Below, one piece after another: positions 28,613 to 40,547 of a DNA stretch of 64,000 bases. The first letter of the stretch is position 1. Each line of letters opens with the position of its first letter. This stretch comes from Symbiodinium natans (lineage: Eukaryota; Sar; Dinophyceae; Suessiales; Symbiodiniaceae), in contig CAJNDS010002318.1 in assembly GCA_905221605.1 (NCBI GenBank), positions 431,665 to 495,664 of the forward strand, read 5' to 3'. Position numbers and translations under genes: made by a program. The notes under the pieces were generated by a model that saw only the letters and a list, made by a program, of their open reading frames with translations, was not told the origin of the DNA and ran no database searches.

Positions 28613-30740
28613 CCTTGCAAAAAGGCCATTCAATTTGTAATTACGTTTGGGTTGCGATTCAGACTCTGAATATACTTATTTTTCTCAATTCGAGAGTCTA
28701 ATTTCTTGCTTCATAAAATTTCTTAACACAAAGTTCCACCGTGTTCAAGGTTCGAGGTTTTCAGGATTCTTTAGGTTGCTTCGGCGTCTTGGTTCGAGCT
28801 CCAAGAGAGCTAGTTATCTTCAAGCAAGATGCGTATCCCTATACAGTACAAAACCCTGGACCCTACATACAACCTGGGTTCGCCTCTGAAATCTAAAACC
28901 TGAACTTAGGGTTTAGGGCTTACTTAAGAGCCCTGAGCCCGACGCCCTGAACCTCAGGGCATAGTAACCCCAAACCCAAAAACTCGGGCACAATAAGTTC
29001 GCCACAAAGCCGATATTTCACCCCGCTGGACGGACTGAAGTCCCCCTGCCACACCCCGAACTTCCGAAAGGTTGTCAAAGAATCCGATAGGGGCTTTTTG
29101 GCAAAAAAAACCTTCCCAAAAGTAGGTTTGGCCCTATAAGCCTAAGTCCTAAACCCTAAACAGGTCTCCCTCCCCCAAGACCCTACGGTGCCCAGAAATG
29201 GGGGATTCTCTCAGTTATTTAGGGCTTAGTTGAGGGACTCCTAAACAAAAGGTTTCGAATGAGACAGGAACCTCAGATGGGTTCAGAGCTTTAGGGTTTC
29301 GGGTTTAGGGTTCATCGGTACGAACACTTGCGAACAACCGAGAAGCAATGGCTGACCTCCAAACCCTAAACCCTTATGTAACCCTAAATTTAAACCCCTA
29401 AACCCTAAACCCTAATCCCTAAACCCTAATCCCTAAACCCTAAACCTTAAACCCTAAACCCTAAACCTTAAACCCTAAACCCTAAACCCGAAACCCTAAA
29501 CCCGAAACCCTAAACCCGAAACCTTAAACAATACACCCTAAACCCTACACTGCAGGTGGCTGAGAGTCTGAGTGCTGGGTGCTGCGACATTGCCTTCCCC
29601 TGCACCCCCCCCAGACTTGAGGGGTTGGGATACGGGTTTAGGGTTTAGGGTTTAGGGTTTAGGGTTTAGGGTTTAGGGTTTAGGGTTTAGGGTTTAGGGT
29701 TTAGGGTTTAGGGTTTAGGGTTTAGGGTTTGGCCTTGCTAGTATCCTCAAACAAAGACCGCCCATATCTACACCCGCCAAGCTTTATGACGAACTATATG
29801 TACACTCACCAACGGCAGCTAATGTAAACCCGACGTTTAATGTGGATGTTTGTGAGGAGGGCGTCTTTGCACTCGAGGGACGTCGGGCTTCAAGATGTTT
29901 ACGTAAGTGCGGATGGGTGGGTGAACACTTACACACCCTAAGAATCCTAGACCATAGATCCGAACCCTAAACCAACACCTACAGCCTTGGTTGGCGTTCC
30001 CAAACCCTACCTCTTTCGAAAAAGACGTCTTTGTTTCTGCTTTGGGGCTTGGGGCGTGCCAGCTTGGAGCACTTAGGGATTAGGACTTTTCGGGTGCAGG
30101 AGTGTTAGGGTTTAGGATTGTTTGGAGTATTTTCGGGTTTAGGACTCTTGGGGTTTAGGAGGCTTAGGGTTTAAGATGTTTTCGGGTTTAGGATCCTTTT
30201 TGGGTTCAGGGTTTTTAGTCTAGGACCTTTACGGGTGTAGTTTTCGCTTTTGTTGGTTTAAGCTTGACTTTCATGGTTGAGGGGTAGTAGGGCGAGAGTG
30301 TTCCCTCTGAGCCTGAGGAGCCTGAGGAGGATTTAGGGTTTCGGATTTAGGGTTTAGGGTTTCGGGTTTAGGGTCTAGGGTTCCAAGAGGTGCGTCTCGT
30401 GGAGTTCAGGGTTCAGGGGTTAGGGTTCACGTGCTAAGCCCCTGCCTCAGAGTACCCCTAACCCCGGAAACCCCAAACCCTAGAACCCGCAATGTGCCGG
30501 CTGTTAACGAACCTGAGAGCAGCGTGCTCTCATGTGAGCCCCTGTGGAAGCCTTGGGTGCTTGTCATTGGGCATTTCCCCAGGTAGGGTTTAAGATTTGG
30601 GGCTGAGGGTCATCACCCTCAATCAGCCCCCGGGCGATGCGAGAATCCTTATTCTGGAAACCCCCCAAGTTGCGGGATGTCTCCTAGCAGCCCTTCATAG
30701 GGATTATAGTACCCACTACTAGCGCAGCATCCCCAAACTA

Positions 30741-30972
30741 AACCCTAAACCCTAAACCCTAAACCCTAAACCCTAAACCCTAAACCCTAAACCCTAAACC
30801 CTAAACCCTAAACCCTAAACCCTAAACCCTAAACCCTAAACCCTAAACCCTAAACCCTAAACCCTAAACCCTAAACCTAACCCTAAACCCTAAACCCTAA
30901 ACCCTAAACCCTAAACCCTAAACCCTAAACCCTAAACCCTAAACCCTAAACCCTAAACCCTAAACCCTAAAC
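30741..30972. repeat. Long CCCTAAA array
   Basis: Thirty-three units with one six-base unit, in the MSH2-FDH interval. Confidence 0.95.
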
Positions 30973-31559
30973 CAGCCTGCGTTTGTTCGCTGTGCACTTG
31001 GCGACAGGGGCTCATGGTCGACATCTGGGGGTTGAGCATGCCCGTCTGCAAGCGGGGGCTGGAATGTCTGTCAAACCCCGAGGCTCAGAAGCCCTAAACC
31101 CCAAACCCTAAACCCTAAACCCTAAACCCTAAACCCTAAACCCTAAACCCTAAACCCTAAACCCCTAAACCCCTAAACCCCTAAACCCTAAACCCTAAAC
31201 CCTAAACCCTAAACCCAAAACCCTAAAATCCCTAAACCCTAAACCCTAAACCCTAAACCCTAAACCCAAAACCCAAAACCCAAAAATCCATAATCCCTGA
31301 ATCCTGAACCCTGAACCCGAAACCATAGCATGGTCCTTGGGGCTCCAAAACCTTAGGGGAAGTACTTTCGGCCTTGAGCCGAGGGTTGTAGAGCACCTCT
31401 TGTTTTTGCAGCAATGTGTGTATGGTTTAGAGTTTAGGGTTTAGGGTTTAGAGTTTAGGGTTAGAGTTTAGGGTTTAGGGTTTAGGGTTTAGGGTTTAGG
31501 GTTTAGGGTTTAGGGCTACTCCGGATATACGTGATCTACGGCGGCTTGCCCTTAAGGAA

Positions 31560-31830
31560 GTTTGCCCGGGATCTCCTCAAATCCGAGGCTTCAGGTATGC
31601 CCGAGGCTCGCCCGGGCTCTCCTCAAAAACCCGAGGCTTCGCCCAGATTAATGCCCGACACTTGCCCGGGCTCTCCTCAAAACTCGAGGCTTCGCCAGGG
31701 TTAATGCTCGAGGCTTGCCCGGGCTCTCCTGAAAAACCCGAGGTTAATGCCCGAGGCTTGCCCGGGCTCTCCTCAAAAACCCGAGGCTTCGCCCGCGGCT
31801 TGGCCCGTGCTCGCCCGGCTCTCTTCAACT
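31560..31830. repeat. GC-rich minisatellite
   Basis: About five imperfect copies of a 50-60 base unit containing GGCTTGCCCGGGCTCTCCTC and AACCCGAGGCTTCGCCC. Confidence 0.85.
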
Positions 31831-32561
31831 CTCCCGGGTTGACGATCCAATCTTTGTTACGGGTGTCATGTCAGTATGCTCACTCTTCTTCTTCCGCTTG
31901 TCCTCACTTGTGATGCTTTTGGCCCACTGACATCTTGAGCAATCATCTTGTGGCCCAGCCTATGGTATCATGTCGCTCCATCGTCATGGTAAGATTCTTG
32001 GCTCTTCGCACCCCTAACCTCCCATGCTGAATGATAAGCAGCCATCGGAATAAGAAATGGGCTTACATACAGTAGTACGAAGATGCAATGGTCATGACCA
32101 TTTCAAAAACATTCGTGGGTGATGGTAGTAGCTGTACTTCTGAAATCAAGAAACGACCATGCTGAAGAAGCCCTGAGCTCGACCCTCGGACTTGATTCTC
32201 ACCTATCGACCTGGGGCGTGGTCGGTGGAGAGTTTGAAAAATTGGCCCCGAGCTCAGAAGCGGCATGCTTCGTACGTGTTCTTAGGTTAGCCTTGGGGGG
32301 CTTGTTTTTTGCGAATTGAATCCCCAACACAACGGGTTCGGGATTCAAGGCTTCAGTGTTTTTATTGTGTTTTTGGGACTTAGCATTTAGGATTTAGGGT
32401 TTAGGGTTTAGACTTTAGCCTTGCGGGCTTAGGGTTTAGGATTTCGTTGAGGGCTTGTGGTTTAGAGAGAGAATGTGCGATGGGTGTTGGCTCAAAGTTC
32501 CAGCGCACTCGCCAGATATACGATCGCCCAATTCCCAGCTTCACAAGAAGGCTTGGACGCC

Positions 32562-32570
32562 ATGGTGAAG
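32562..32570 (+). CDS. FDH: FDH exon 0 (start codon)
   Basis: ATG GTG AAG followed by a GC donor gives M-V-K, which joins in phase to VLCVLYEDP, the usual N-terminus. The same frame is open upstream (ASQEGLDA), so a longer N-terminus is possible. Confidence 0.65.
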
Positions 32571-35500
32571 GCAGGAGTTGTTTAGGGTTTAGGGTTTAGG
32601 GTTTAGGGTTTAGGGCTTAGGGCTTAGGGCTTAGGGTTTAGGGGAATAATTTCTAATAATATTCCGTTAGGGTCCCGCTATAATTATACTACAATAACCC
32701 CCCCAACCCTGTTCTAAGTATTAAGGCTCCTACAGTACAGGGTTCTCGGTAGGCCTTTGGGATATTGTAAATCTTCCCTTACTGGGTTTCAGAAAATCAT
32801 ATCCAGGTTTTTTTTTTCAGATGGCTTTAGGGGCCATCTCAGGGTTTAGGGTTTAGGGTTTAGGGTTTAGGGTTTAGGGTTTTTAGAGTCGCATGTTTTG
32901 GGACGGGGGCGCACGATCCGGATTTCCCAAGGGAGTTTGGACTGGGTTGGGTCAGGATTTGGGGTTTGTCTCCGAACTAAGAAAAAACCACGGAAAACCC
33001 TATAAGCCCCAAACCCCAAACGTTTAGGGTTTCGAGTTCTTCATTTGCAGGTCCTCTGCGTGCTCTACGAAGATCCCGCGGGCGGCTGCCTGACAGCAGT
33101 CGGTCTGCGAGACGCGGGGGTTTGGGTTGCAGCGGTGTTCACATGCCAGGTTTCAGGGTTTTATCCACAACGCTGCTAAGCTGCTAAACAGAGGTTTAAG
33201 GATCAGTGTACCCTAAATCCGAAGCCCTAAACTTACCCTGAATCTTAAACCCGAAACCCTTAAACCCCAAAGCTTCTGCTGGTGTCCATGTGTTGTTGGC
33301 TTCTTTGGGCCGCGCAGGCTATCCGACCACCTACTCTCGCGACGACATCCCCATGATCAAGACGTATCCAGGCCCGGGGGGGGAGGGGGTTTAGGGTTCA
33401 GGATTTAGGGTTTTTTAGAATTGAAGGTTTCGGGTTTAGGGTGATCAAGCCTAAACCAACGTTCAGATCAACCCACTCCAATGAGGGCTCCAAAACTCCA
33501 GATCGCGTTCTAAGGCCCCCATGCAAGCCCAACGCAAACTCCAAAAACCCTGCGCCCTGAATCCTAAACCCTAAACCCTAAACCCTGAACCCTGAACCCT
33601 GAACCCTGAACCTTGAACCTTAAAGCCTGAACGCTATCCTTAAAGTCCATGAAGGTGGTCAGAGCGCGCCGACGCCCTCTGCTGTGGACTTCACTCCTGG
33701 GCAGCTTCTAGGATCAGTGCCCCGGAGAGAAGTGACGTGGGAGCCGGTTGGGTTCGGGGTTGCAATGGGTTTAGGGTTTAGGGTTTAGGGTTTGGGGTTT
33801 AGGGTTTAGGGTTTAGGGTTTGGGGTTTAGGGTGTGTAATTAGGGTGTTTAGGGTTTAAGGTAACAGTCGAGAAAGCAGAAGCCAGGTCCCCCGAAATCA
33901 GCTGCTAAGAAGACGGTCTGTAGAACTACTTGCACTTGGAGGTTCAGGGTAGGTTATAAGTAGACTCATAATAGGGGTTATAAATACCCATGAAGCTCCA
34001 AGTCGTATTCCCTCATGGGCCCTTTATATAAAGTACACTTTATAATATCCTAATAACCCCGTTCTGACTAAACTACGTGCGCTGGCCCAAATAGGGCCAG
34101 ACATCTGACGCCCTAGACTTGTGCAGAACAGATTGCATGAACCATCATGAGAGTGCAGCAAGTATGTGGCAGTTCTACAAACCCTAGACCCTAGACCCTA
34201 CAGCCTAAACCCTTTAATTTCAAAAGGACGTTTACCAAGCAATTCAAACCTCGCTGCCCTACCCCCGCGCGTTTCTGAGGTCTTGGACTTGCAGACTAGA
34301 GTGCATGAGCGGTCTTGAAATAGCAGCAGGTATCCCTAAAACCTAAACCTAAAGACCCTAGCAAGATAAACCCTAAAAACCCCAAGCCCTAAAAACCCTA
34401 AAGCCCAAACCCTCAACACCCTCAAAACCCTAAAGCCCAAGCCCTCCATTCCCCCCTAAACCCTAAACCCTAAACCCTAAACCCTAAACCCTAAACCCTA
34501 AACCCTAAACCCTAAACCCTAAACCCTAAACCCTAAACCCTAAACCCTAAACCCTAAACCCTCAAGCGAGAAGCAGTCCCCAGGTCTCGGGCGGCCTGGG
34601 TTTGGGCGAATTTCTGGCAGCAGCCGGGCACCAGCCCCCCGGGCCGAAGCCACAAGCGGGGGTAGGGTTTGGGGTTTAGGGTTTAGGGTTTAGGGTTTAG
34701 GGTTTAGGGTTTAGGGTTTAGGGTTTAGGGTTTAGTGTTTAGGGTTTAGGGTTTAGGGTTTAGGGTTTAGGGTTTAGGGTTTAGGGTTTAGGGTTTAGGG
34801 TTTAGGGTTTATAAGGTTATAGGGTCTCTAGGGTTTGTGTGGACTTGAGGGCTTCAAGTTTTTGCGTTGAGCTTCAGAGTCTGAGAGTGCAAAGCCTTGC
34901 GGAGTGCACACGAAGGCTGGCCAATCTGGGCTGCGTCCGCTTTGGTACTGTAGCCCAGGGTGCCACTTTGGCCCCATTTTTTGGGGTTCTAGGTCCGTTC
35001 TCTTATAGAGTAGCCAACCCCAAAAAATTTAAAACGAGGTGCCCTTACCCTAAACCCTAAACCCTAAACCCTAAACCCTAAACCCTAAACCCTAAACCCT
35101 AAACCCTAAACCCTAAACCCTAAACCCTAAACCCTAAACCCTAAACCCTAAACCCTAAACCCTAAACCCTAAACCCTAAACCCTAAACCCTAACCCCTAA
35201 ACCTAAACCCTAAACCCTAAACCCTAAACCCTAAACCCTAAACCCTAAACCCTAAACCCTAAACCCTAAACCCTAAACCCTAAACCCTAAACCCTAAACC
35301 CTAAACGGTTGCTGGGCCAGCAAGTCGGTTGTAGGCTGGAGGCATGGCGGCACCATTCCTCAGAGGCTTTTTTGGGCAGTTCAAGGAGCCCTGTGTGCAA
35401 CTCTTGCAGCTGTTTTGGGAGGAACTTCGATGGATTAGGGTTTAGGGTTTGGGGTTTAGGGTTTAGGGTTTCGGGTTTAGGGTTTAGGGCGTGGCGTCGT

Positions 35501-38500
35501 GTCTATGGTCGTCTGCTTCCGAGGTTTGTCGTCACGTCCTCCAAAGACGGGCCCGACTCGGTCTTTGAGAAGGAGCTTCCAGACGCAGATGTGGCAAGCT
35601 GGCTTCCGACTTAGTCATGAGTTCCTACCTCCCCACCCCCCGCACCCCCCAATATCTTCCCCCCCCCCCCCCCCCCACCAGGTCCCCCCTAGGTTCACTC
35701 CTTACATAACCTAACTTTGGCCTAATTATCCCCAAATAGCCTTAATTATGGTGCCCCTCTAGGTTCCGCCGTAGTTAAGGCTATTTAGGGATAATTAAGG
35801 CTAATTCCGGCTATTTAAGGGAAACCCATGAACTTACGGTTTGAAAGCCCCAGGACCCTTTAACTTAAGGGAAGAAATTACCAGAACCCTAAGCCATTAA
35901 GCCTAAAACCCACACCTGGCCACACCCCCCAACTGAACCCCAAACATAGTCCTGAAAACCCTGGTGCCCTCAACTTCAGCACAGAAAAACGAAACCCTGC
36001 TGCCCCAAGCCCGAAACCCTAAACCCCAATCCCTGATCTCGGAAAACCCAGGCATTCTAAACCCAAAAAAGCCTTAAAATCAGAAGCCTCTGAACCCTCC
36101 AAGTTTCCATGGGCACGCCAACAGCTCAACCAACCTCGCGTCCCATTTCCATTCCCAAAACCCTAAACCCCCCAAGGTAATCTCGCAGCCTTTCTGGCCG
36201 GCTTACATGAGTGCCGAGCGCTTTGAGAAGGCTTTGGGGCACTTCACCCTTCAACCCTCAACCCCAAACCAGAGTTCCCTGGGGCTTAGGTTTTGGAGTT
36301 TAGGGTATAAGGTTTAGGGCCCTAAACCCCAGACCCTAAACCCTGTTTGGAGGGAAAGAACAAGTTACGCAGCACCAAGTTCCTCTTCCAGCATGGCCTG
36401 GGCGAGGAATCTGTAGTCGTGACAGGCGGCACCTAGCTTGACAGAGGGGAGTCACCGCTCCAAACTAGGACCCCTTGAAGGTCGCAGCGACTTGCAGGCG
36501 CACAGCGACTAAAAGCCTGAAGGTCACGCAATCTTAGGGTACAGCGAGTCACAAGGACTCCTCCGAAGAGCAAGCCCCCCACCACCCACAGTAGAAACCC
36601 CCACCGTTTAGGGTTTCGGGGTTGCGCCGCGTTTCCCAAAGCCCCATTGCCTTCGGGACTGGGTAGGTAACCTTAATACCTTTTTGGTTGTATAGAATGC
36701 TACGATATGTAAAAGGTTAACTTTGCGCTAGGGTATTCAGCCCCTAAGATGCTGTAAAGTTCTGAAGAAGCCACTGACGGCTTTCGCGAGGCCTCGGCAA
36801 GGAGGTTCTAGGGCCTTAGGGTTTAGGGTTTAGGGTTTAGGGTTTAGGGTGTAGGGTTTAGGGTTTAGGGTTTAGGGTCCAGGGTTTAGGGTTTAGCGAG
36901 GCTCTAGGGTTTATCACCCTGAGTAGGGAATTCGGAGTGTGCGGGTCCCTATACCCGTCCCTGAACGGGTTACATGGGGGATAGGATGCCTAGTTCCCTC
37001 ATTCCCTACAAAAAACCCGGTCAGGATTGTACCGCTCCCAAACCCTAAACCCTAAACCCTAAACCATGGGGTCAACTTCTCCCTTCAACATGAACCACGA
37101 AGACGGATGTGGTTGACAGATGGAAAAGCCTGATCCGAACACTCCTCCCTAACAGCCCCGATACCCCTGAATTTAGGGTGGGTTTAGGGTTTAGGGGTTT
37201 GGGTTTAGGGTTAGGTATAGACCCTCAAATCATATGAGGATCCGTCTTATGATTCAAGGTGTTGTTTCTTGAACTAAGGGGTATTGGGGCTCTCTGCTTG
37301 TTGGAGGCGAAGAAGTTGAAGCTGTGCATCACTGCTGGCATCCTGACGAGTCATATAGCTTTAGGGGCCTAGCATACCTAGTAGCTGAGTGAGCGCACTT
37401 TAGACTTTTTGGGATACTGAAAGTGTTGTTTTTTTGGGGGCTTATGAACTCAGCAACTAAGCATAGGTTATTCGACTTAGTTGGGTCAGGGTCTGAGCCC
37501 GGGATCTGGGTTTGCCTTGTGGCTAGTCCTTTCTGAGCGCAAAAAGATCTTGTCACTACATCGGTTTCGGCTTGATGCGCAAGCGAGTCCTACACACGCC
37601 CTTTGCAGAAGCCCCTTAGCTCTAAACCCAAGACCCTAAACCCCTAGAGCCAAGACCCTAAACCCCAAACCCCAAACCCTAAACCGTAAACCCCAAACCC
37701 CAAACCAAGAACCCCAAACCCCAAACCCTAAAGCCCAAACCCCAAACCCTAAACCCCAAACCCTAAACCACAAACCCCAAACCAAACACCCCAAACCCCA
37801 AACCCTAAAGCCCAAACCCCAAACCCTAACAGCAACCTTTCCGCCAAGGCATTGGCTCGGACCACGTTGACTTGGCGGCAGCCTGCCGCCACGGCGTCAC
37901 TGTGGCCGAGGTGAAGCTCCGCTCGGTGTGGAAAGGGGGTTTCCGGGCGTAGGGCCCAGGATTTAGGGCCTAGGGTTTAGGGTTAGGGTTTAGGGTTTAC
38001 GGGTTTACGGGTTTACGGGTTTACGGGTTTACGGGTTTACGGGTTTACGGGTTTACGGGTTTACGGGTTTACGGGTTTACAGGTTTACGGGTTTACGGGT
38101 TTACGGGTTTACGGGTTTACGGGTTTACGGGTTAGGGTTTAGGGCTTCGGGACAAGTTTTCGGCCTTCAGGGTTTAGGTGGCTTTTGGTGTCCAGGGTTT
38201 CAGTGATTGTTTGCGTTTGGGGCTGGGGTTCAAGCGCTACAAGCCTGAAACGCCCTCGCTGGGGGTTTCGAATGGTTTTAGTGTTCAGGCCCAAATGCTG
38301 CAATCCGCCGTTTGAACTGAAACCCTCCAGCTTAGAATACCCTAAATAGAAACCCTGAACCCTCCGCCCTACCCGAAACCTTCCCTTTGCGAACCTAGCC
38401 AACAAACTGATTGGATGTTTGGTTTCTGGATGTTTCCCGGTTCGTTAGCGGAGGAAGAGGCCGAATCTTGGAAAGTAAAGTGTTGCCAGGTGACTTTCTG

Positions 38501-39304
38501 CAACTCCATCTCGGTGGCAGAGCATGTGGCACCCTGGCTATGTCACCCTAAACCCGGGAACCCTGAACCCAACAAACTAAGCCCGACCACAGGAGGGTTT
38601 AGGGTTAGGTCCAGGGATTGGAAAAGTGCCCAGGGGAACCTCCAAGTGACCCCCATTCAAAGGATACTCATACGCACGGGTACGCCCACAAAAAGGGCTA
38701 CCCCTAAACAGAACAAGATATCCTTGTTGCTATAGGGACCGCCAAAACGGGAATCCCTATTTTCGGAAGCCCTCCCGTCTGGTCCCTAGTCCGGTACCTT
38801 ACACCTTTCTTCGAAGGCTCTGAAGCTTGGGCATTGGGTTTCTACAGGTTCTCGATGGGGTCATCCACTGTAGCTCCCCCAAGACTGATCCTCAACCTGA
38901 AAACCAAGACCCTGACACCCTGAACCCCTAAACCCCGAAACACCTCAACCCTAAGCCCCTAAACCCCTTGCCACGAATTTCTTAAGAACCCCTAAACATT
39001 GTTTTGTTTCTTTAAGAGTTCTTCCTTGTAAGGGCAGTATAAAGGATTATTGTTTTTTATGTTTTGGGGTTTCTTGGGCAAATAGTAGCTCACCCGCGCA
39101 ATCTTACCCCCCCGAGGTGATGCTGATCCTACACCCTCAACCCCTAAACCCCTAAGCCCCGAAGCACCTCACCTAGAACCCCTTAACCTTTATCCCCCCT
39201 AAACCCCCTAAACCTCGAAACACCCTACCTAAAACCCCCCTTAACCCCTCAACCCTACGCCCCTAAACCCTAAACCCTCAAGCCTCAACCCTCAACCCTA
39301 AACC

Positions 39305-39357
<53 letters not shown>

Positions 39358-40488
39358 ACCCTAAACCCTAAACCCTAAACCCTAAACCCTAAACCCTAAA
39401 CCCTAAACCCTAAACCCTAAACCCTAAACCCTAAACCCTAAACCCTAAACCCTAAACCCTAAACCAAGCCCCCGAGGTGATGCTCATCCTCAACCTGGTC
39501 CGAAACTTCGTGCCCTCGCACGCCATCGCGGAGGCTGGTGGCTGGCACATCGCCGACTGCGTCGCCAAAGCCTACGACGTGGAAGGCGGGGTTCAGGGTT
39601 TGGGGTGTAGGGTTTAGGGTTTAGGGTTTAGGGTTTAGGGTTTAGGGTTTAGGGTTTAGGGTTTAGGGTTTAGGGTTCACCTAATGGTAAACTCCAGAAA
39701 GTTGGAACATGGTTTAAGGATGGGTAGAGCTGGGATTCCCTTGTATGCCATGGGCATAAGATGGGATAAGGGTGTTCCAACTCCAACTTTGTGGAGTTTA
39801 CTATAAGAACCCAAAGCCTTTTTTGCAGGCTATTGCTGCAAAGCCACTTTTTAGGATTCCTAGGTGTCCCACAAAACAGGTGTTGGGTTCTTAATTTGTG
39901 GGCTGTAGAGCTCTAGCCAGGGGCTTAAGGCATTGGAAGGTTGAGGCTTTAGGGGGTAGACCCTAAACCCTAAAGCCCAAACCCGAAAATCGTCAACGGG
40001 GTTGTGGAGTTTTGGGCGTCGGCGCTATCAGGGGTTTAAGCAATTTGTGGGCTTGGGGTTGAAGCGCTTTGCGGGTTTATTGCTTTGGGGGGTTAGGAAA
40101 TTAGCTTGGGGGTTTCCGGGGCATTAGGAGAATCGAGTGGTGTTCGCCCTTTGCTTTGTCTTTTTAGCCGCGGCTAGGGGTAGCCTTCCCCTGAAAGGGT
40201 GAGAGTGTTGAGAAGGGTTTGGGGTTGTAGTTGGGTTTATGATGCATGCAGCAGGCAGTCTTGCAATCTACCTTGGAGACAGGCTACGTCAAAATGCATT
40301 AGGATTTAGGGTCAGAGTATATAAGATTGAGGCGGAGCTCAAGGAAGCTTCTGAGTCTTAAGGTTGCCTTTTCATCCCAAGGTTACGTCGACCTAAACAC
40401 CCCGAAACCGAAAGCCCAAAACCCTTCATTCAGAAGGACAGCCATCATGCAGATGCTGGTGTCAGGGGACTGCTGTATCCTAGTGAGT

Positions 40489-40547
<59 letters not shown>

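Larger units (their letters stand above)
26826..32561. other. Repeat-rich interval between MSH2 and formate dehydrogenase
   Basis: Contains TTTAGGG arrays near 27070-27130, 27220-27300, 27405-27470 and 29636-29730, and CCCTAAA arrays near 27650-27720, 29400-29520, 30741-30972 and 31098-31330. It also holds an 8-base minisatellite (28196-28612) and a GC-rich minisatellite (31560-31830). Short plus-strand pieces look like exons by codon pattern but match nothing I know: about 27816-27873, 29551-29610 (VAESLSAGCCDIAFPC), 30492-30580 (ending LWKPWVLVIGHFP) and 31012-31095 (LMVDIWGLSMPVCKRGLECL). The stretch 31840-32330 is unique sequence with no recognisable gene. Confidence 0.45.

Noticed and set aside
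28066..28701. Long open frames in all directions (up to 211 codons)
   Set aside because: They are products of the 8-base CTGGAGGG repeat, which has no stop codon in any frame.
31577..31828. Minus-strand frame rich in EESPGKPRA repeats
   Set aside because: It arises from the GC-rich minisatellite; unit lengths are not kept in multiples of three.
37640..37830. CRISPR array or other direct-repeat system in the arrays
   Set aside because: Units are contiguous seven-base telomere-like repeats without unique spacers of constant length, in a eukaryotic genome.
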